Shown: positions 5,401-6,898 of the stretch, in pieces
Layout of the letters: the number at the start of each line of letters is the position of its first letter
Numbering within the stretch: position 1 is the stretch's first letter
NCBI GenBank assembly: GCA_023388835.1
Contig: JAEWFK010000126.1
Coordinates: 1 to 6,898 of the forward strand
Direction: 5' to 3'
DNA length: 6,898 nucleotides
DNA from: Pseudomonadota bacterium
GTDB lineage: Bacteria; Pseudomonadota; Gammaproteobacteria; Burkholderiales; Burkholderiaceae_B
Program-made: the position numbers and the translations under genes
Notes under the pieces: model-generated
Seen by the model: only the letters and a program-made list of their open reading frames with translations
Database searches by the model: none
Told to the model about the DNA's origin: nothing

Positions 5401-6017
5401 GCCGCTGGGTGTCGGTAGAGTCCGTGTCGTTGAATATATTGTGCCACGCCGGGGTGCAGCAAGCCCTTGACGCTGACCCCGTCCGCAATACGCCGACGAA
5501 TCTGTGTGGCGGAAAGGTCGGTGGGCGGCATGGGTAGCACATGCAGCTCGCGTCCTAGTTCGTGTAGCCGTTCCTGAAGCATTACGGGCGGGTTCAAGTC
5601 CGCGCCCGGGCGGGCCGCGACGGCAAGCTGCGCGAGCGCGGCGATTTCTCGCCATTCCTTCCAGCTGCAGAAATTCGCAAGCTGGTCTGCACCGAGTATC
5701 CAGAAATACTGGCGGCCGGCCGGTAGAGCGCGCAGCGTGTCGATCGTGTATGTGGGGCCGTCGCGCTCGATTTCAATGGAGCTGGCTTCCATGGCAGTTT
5801 CGTCGGCGATGGCAATGCGCAGCATGTCGAGTCGCTGCGCTGCGCTTGCCCCCAGGGCTCCGCGTTGCCAGGGCCTTGGAGCTGGGATCAGCGTGACGAC
5901 GTCCAGCTCCAGGTACCGCCGTGCATGGTCCGCAAGAGCGATATGCGCGGGATGCACCGGATCGAAGCTGCCGCCGAGAAGTCCTTGCCTGAAACGATGG
6001 GAATCGTTCAAACCCAC
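5397..6017 (-). CDS. nadD: Nicotinate-nucleotide adenylyltransferase NadD
   Basis: NadD transfers AMP from ATP to nicotinate mononucleotide, giving deamido-NAD, the essential penultimate step of NAD synthesis. The 206-residue product shows the nucleotidyltransferase motif GGSFDPVHPAH (15-25, with H22 and H25 binding ATP), WILGADQLANFCSWKEWREI (107-126) and the second nucleotide-binding motif LSATQIRRRI (168-177), and ends with the family's HGLYR. No ATG is available. The GTG at 6017 is given as the start and overlaps hemF by 10 bases. The TTG at 6011 has GGGAG five bases before it and would shorten the protein by two residues. Both starts leave all motifs intact. The TGA at 5399-5397 overlaps the possible ATG of rsfS. 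Confidence 0.95.
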   Translation of the reverse strand: MGLNDSHRFRQGLLGGSFDPVHPAHIALADHARRYLELDVVTLIPAPRPWQRGALGASAAQRLDMLRIAIADETAMEASSIEIERDGPTYTIDTLRALPAGRQYFWILGADQLANFCSWKEWREIAALAQLAVAARPGADLNPPVMLQERLHELGRELHVLPMPPTDLSATQIRRRIADGVSVKGLLHPGVAQYIQRHGLYRHPAA

Positions 6018-6898
6018 TCCCGCGGCCGCAGGTAATCCTGCAAGGCGGCTTCGGGCGAGCCGGGCTCAGGGTGCCAGTCGTACTTCCATGCGGCCGTAGG
6101 TGGCATGGACAAGAGGATGGATTCGGTGCGGCCACCCGACTGCAGCCCAAAGAGTGTGCCACGGTCGTACACAAGGTTGAACTCCACGTAGCGGCCGCGC
6201 CGATAGGCTTGGAACTCTCGTTGCGCCTCGGCGTAGGGTGTGGCTTTGCGGCGCGCGACAATGGGCAGGTAGGCGGGAAGAAAGCAGTCGCCCACCGCCC
6301 GGGTCAAGGCGTAACTGACATCGAAGCCGTCCTCGTTCAGGTCGTCGAAGAACAGACCGCCAACGCCACGGGTCTCGCCCCGGTGCTTAAGATAGAAGTA
6401 CTCGTCGCAGGCCTGCTTCCAGGCCGGATACTTATCCGGTCCGAAGGGCAGCAGGGCGTCGCGGCACACCTGGTGAAAATGCCTGACGTCTTCCTCAAAG
6501 GGATAGTAGGGGGTGAGATCGAGCCCGCCACCGAACCAGAAGACGTCCTCGTCTCCCGGCGATTCGGCCCGAGCGACGAAGCAGCGGACATTCATGTGTG
6601 CCGTGGGAACGAAGGGGTTGCGCGGGTGCAGCACCAGCGACACGCCCATGGCCTGCCAGGGCCGCCCGGCCAGCTGAGGGCGCCGGGCACTTGCCGTGGG
6701 GGGCAGGCGGCTGCCTTGAACGTGGCTGAACAGTACGGCAGCACGTTCGAATACGGGGCCGTTTTCCAGATAGCGGCTCAGGCCGCCGCCGCCTTCCGAG
6801 CGGATCCAGGCGTCGTCGGCGAACGGCGCCTCGCCGATGTGCTCGAGTTCGCTGACGATGTTCGTCTGCAGGCCGGTGAGCCAGCCGCGGATGAGATC
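6008..6898 (-). CDS. hemF: Oxygen-dependent coproporphyrinogen III oxidase HemF (a few N-terminal codons beyond the right edge)
   Basis: HemF oxidatively decarboxylates coproporphyrinogen III to protoporphyrinogen IX with molecular oxygen, in heme synthesis in the cytoplasm. The frame is open from the right edge to the TGA at 6010-6008, giving 296 residues. E. coli HemF has 299, and its alignment places the first visible codon near E. coli residue 6. Visible motifs include SEGGGGLSRYLENG (34-47 of the visible part), AMGVSLVLHPRNP, VPTAHMNVR with the histidine matching essential E. coli H106, WFGGGLDLTPYYPFEED, EYFYLKHRGETRGVGGLFFDD, RRGRYVEFNLVYDRGTLFGLQ and GGRTESILLSMPP. The internal ATG at 6649 is not the start. 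The C-terminal SPEAALQDYLRPREWV is typical. An organism with this enzyme makes heme at least under aerobic conditions. It is the first visible gene of the minus-strand run. Confidence 0.98.
   Translation of the reverse strand, partial: DLIRGWLTGLQTNIVSELEHIGEAPFADDAWIRSEGGGGLSRYLENGPVFERAAVLFSHVQGSRLPPTASARRPQLAGRPWQAMGVSLVLHPRNPFVPTAHMNVRCFVARAESPGDEDVFWFGGGLDLTPYYPFEEDVRHFHQVCRDALLPFGPDKYPAWKQACDEYFYLKHRGETRGVGGLFFDDLNEDGFDVSYALTRAVGDCFLPAYLPIVARRKATPYAEAQREFQAYRRGRYVEFNLVYDRGTLFGLQSGGRTESILLSMPPTAAWKYDWHPEPGSPEAALQDYLRPREWV

Noticed and set aside
5401..5655. An N-terminal extension of RsfS up to 5655
   Set aside because: It is an arginine- and alanine-rich out-of-frame reading of nadD; the RsfS domain begins at 5376.
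1..6898. Mobile element, phage, CRISPR, toxin-antitoxin or other novel defence system
   Set aside because: No transposase or integrase motifs, terminal repeats, repeat-spacer array, tRNA or unassigned coding gap over 300 bases was seen. Apart from the divergent acyl-CoA dehydrogenase, LysR and sixA genes, the content is conserved housekeeping genes.

Overview
The window is ordinary bacterial chromosome, GC-rich and gene-dense. It looks like a betaproteobacterium, most likely Burkholderiales and perhaps the Alcaligenaceae (Bordetella/Achromobacter-like). That placement is an inference from the hemF-nadD-rsfS-rlmH-maf order and from the style of the proteins; no rRNA or other taxonomic marker is present.

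Layout. Bases 1-773 (minus strand) hold the first two thirds of an acyl-CoA dehydrogenase gene. A 103-base divergent control region (774-876) separates it from a LysR-type regulator (877-1773, plus). A SixA-like histidine phosphatase follows (1853-2362, plus). It converges, with a 9-base gap, on a six-gene minus-strand run that is read from the right edge: hemF (6898-6008, lacking only a few N-terminal codons), nadD (6017-5397), rsfS (5400 or 5376 to 4960), rlmH (4963-4493), pyk (4458-3019) and maf (3010-2372). Junctions in the run are overlaps of 10 and 4 bases (hemF/nadD and rsfS/rlmH), a 4-base overlap or a 20-base gap (nadD/rsfS, depending on the start), a 34-base gap (rlmH/pyk) and an 8-base gap (pyk/maf). 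It therefore reads as one transcription unit.

How the genes fit together. The run mixes cofactor synthesis (HemF for heme, NadD for NAD), ribosome maintenance (RsfS silences 50S subunits, RlmH methylates 23S rRNA), glycolysis (PykA-type pyruvate kinase) and nucleotide-pool surveillance (Maf). The left part is an acyl-CoA dehydrogenase with a divergent LysR regulator, which is the usual layout for local control of a catabolic gene. A plausible promoter for the dehydrogenase overlaps an inverted repeat and a LysR-type box in the shared upstream region.

I found no mobile element, CRISPR array, RNA gene or undescribed system. The points most worth a second look are the divergent control region, the placement of pyk inside the nadD-rsfS-rlmH-maf run, the lysine in pyruvate kinase that predicts potassium-independent activity, and the acidic tail of RsfS.
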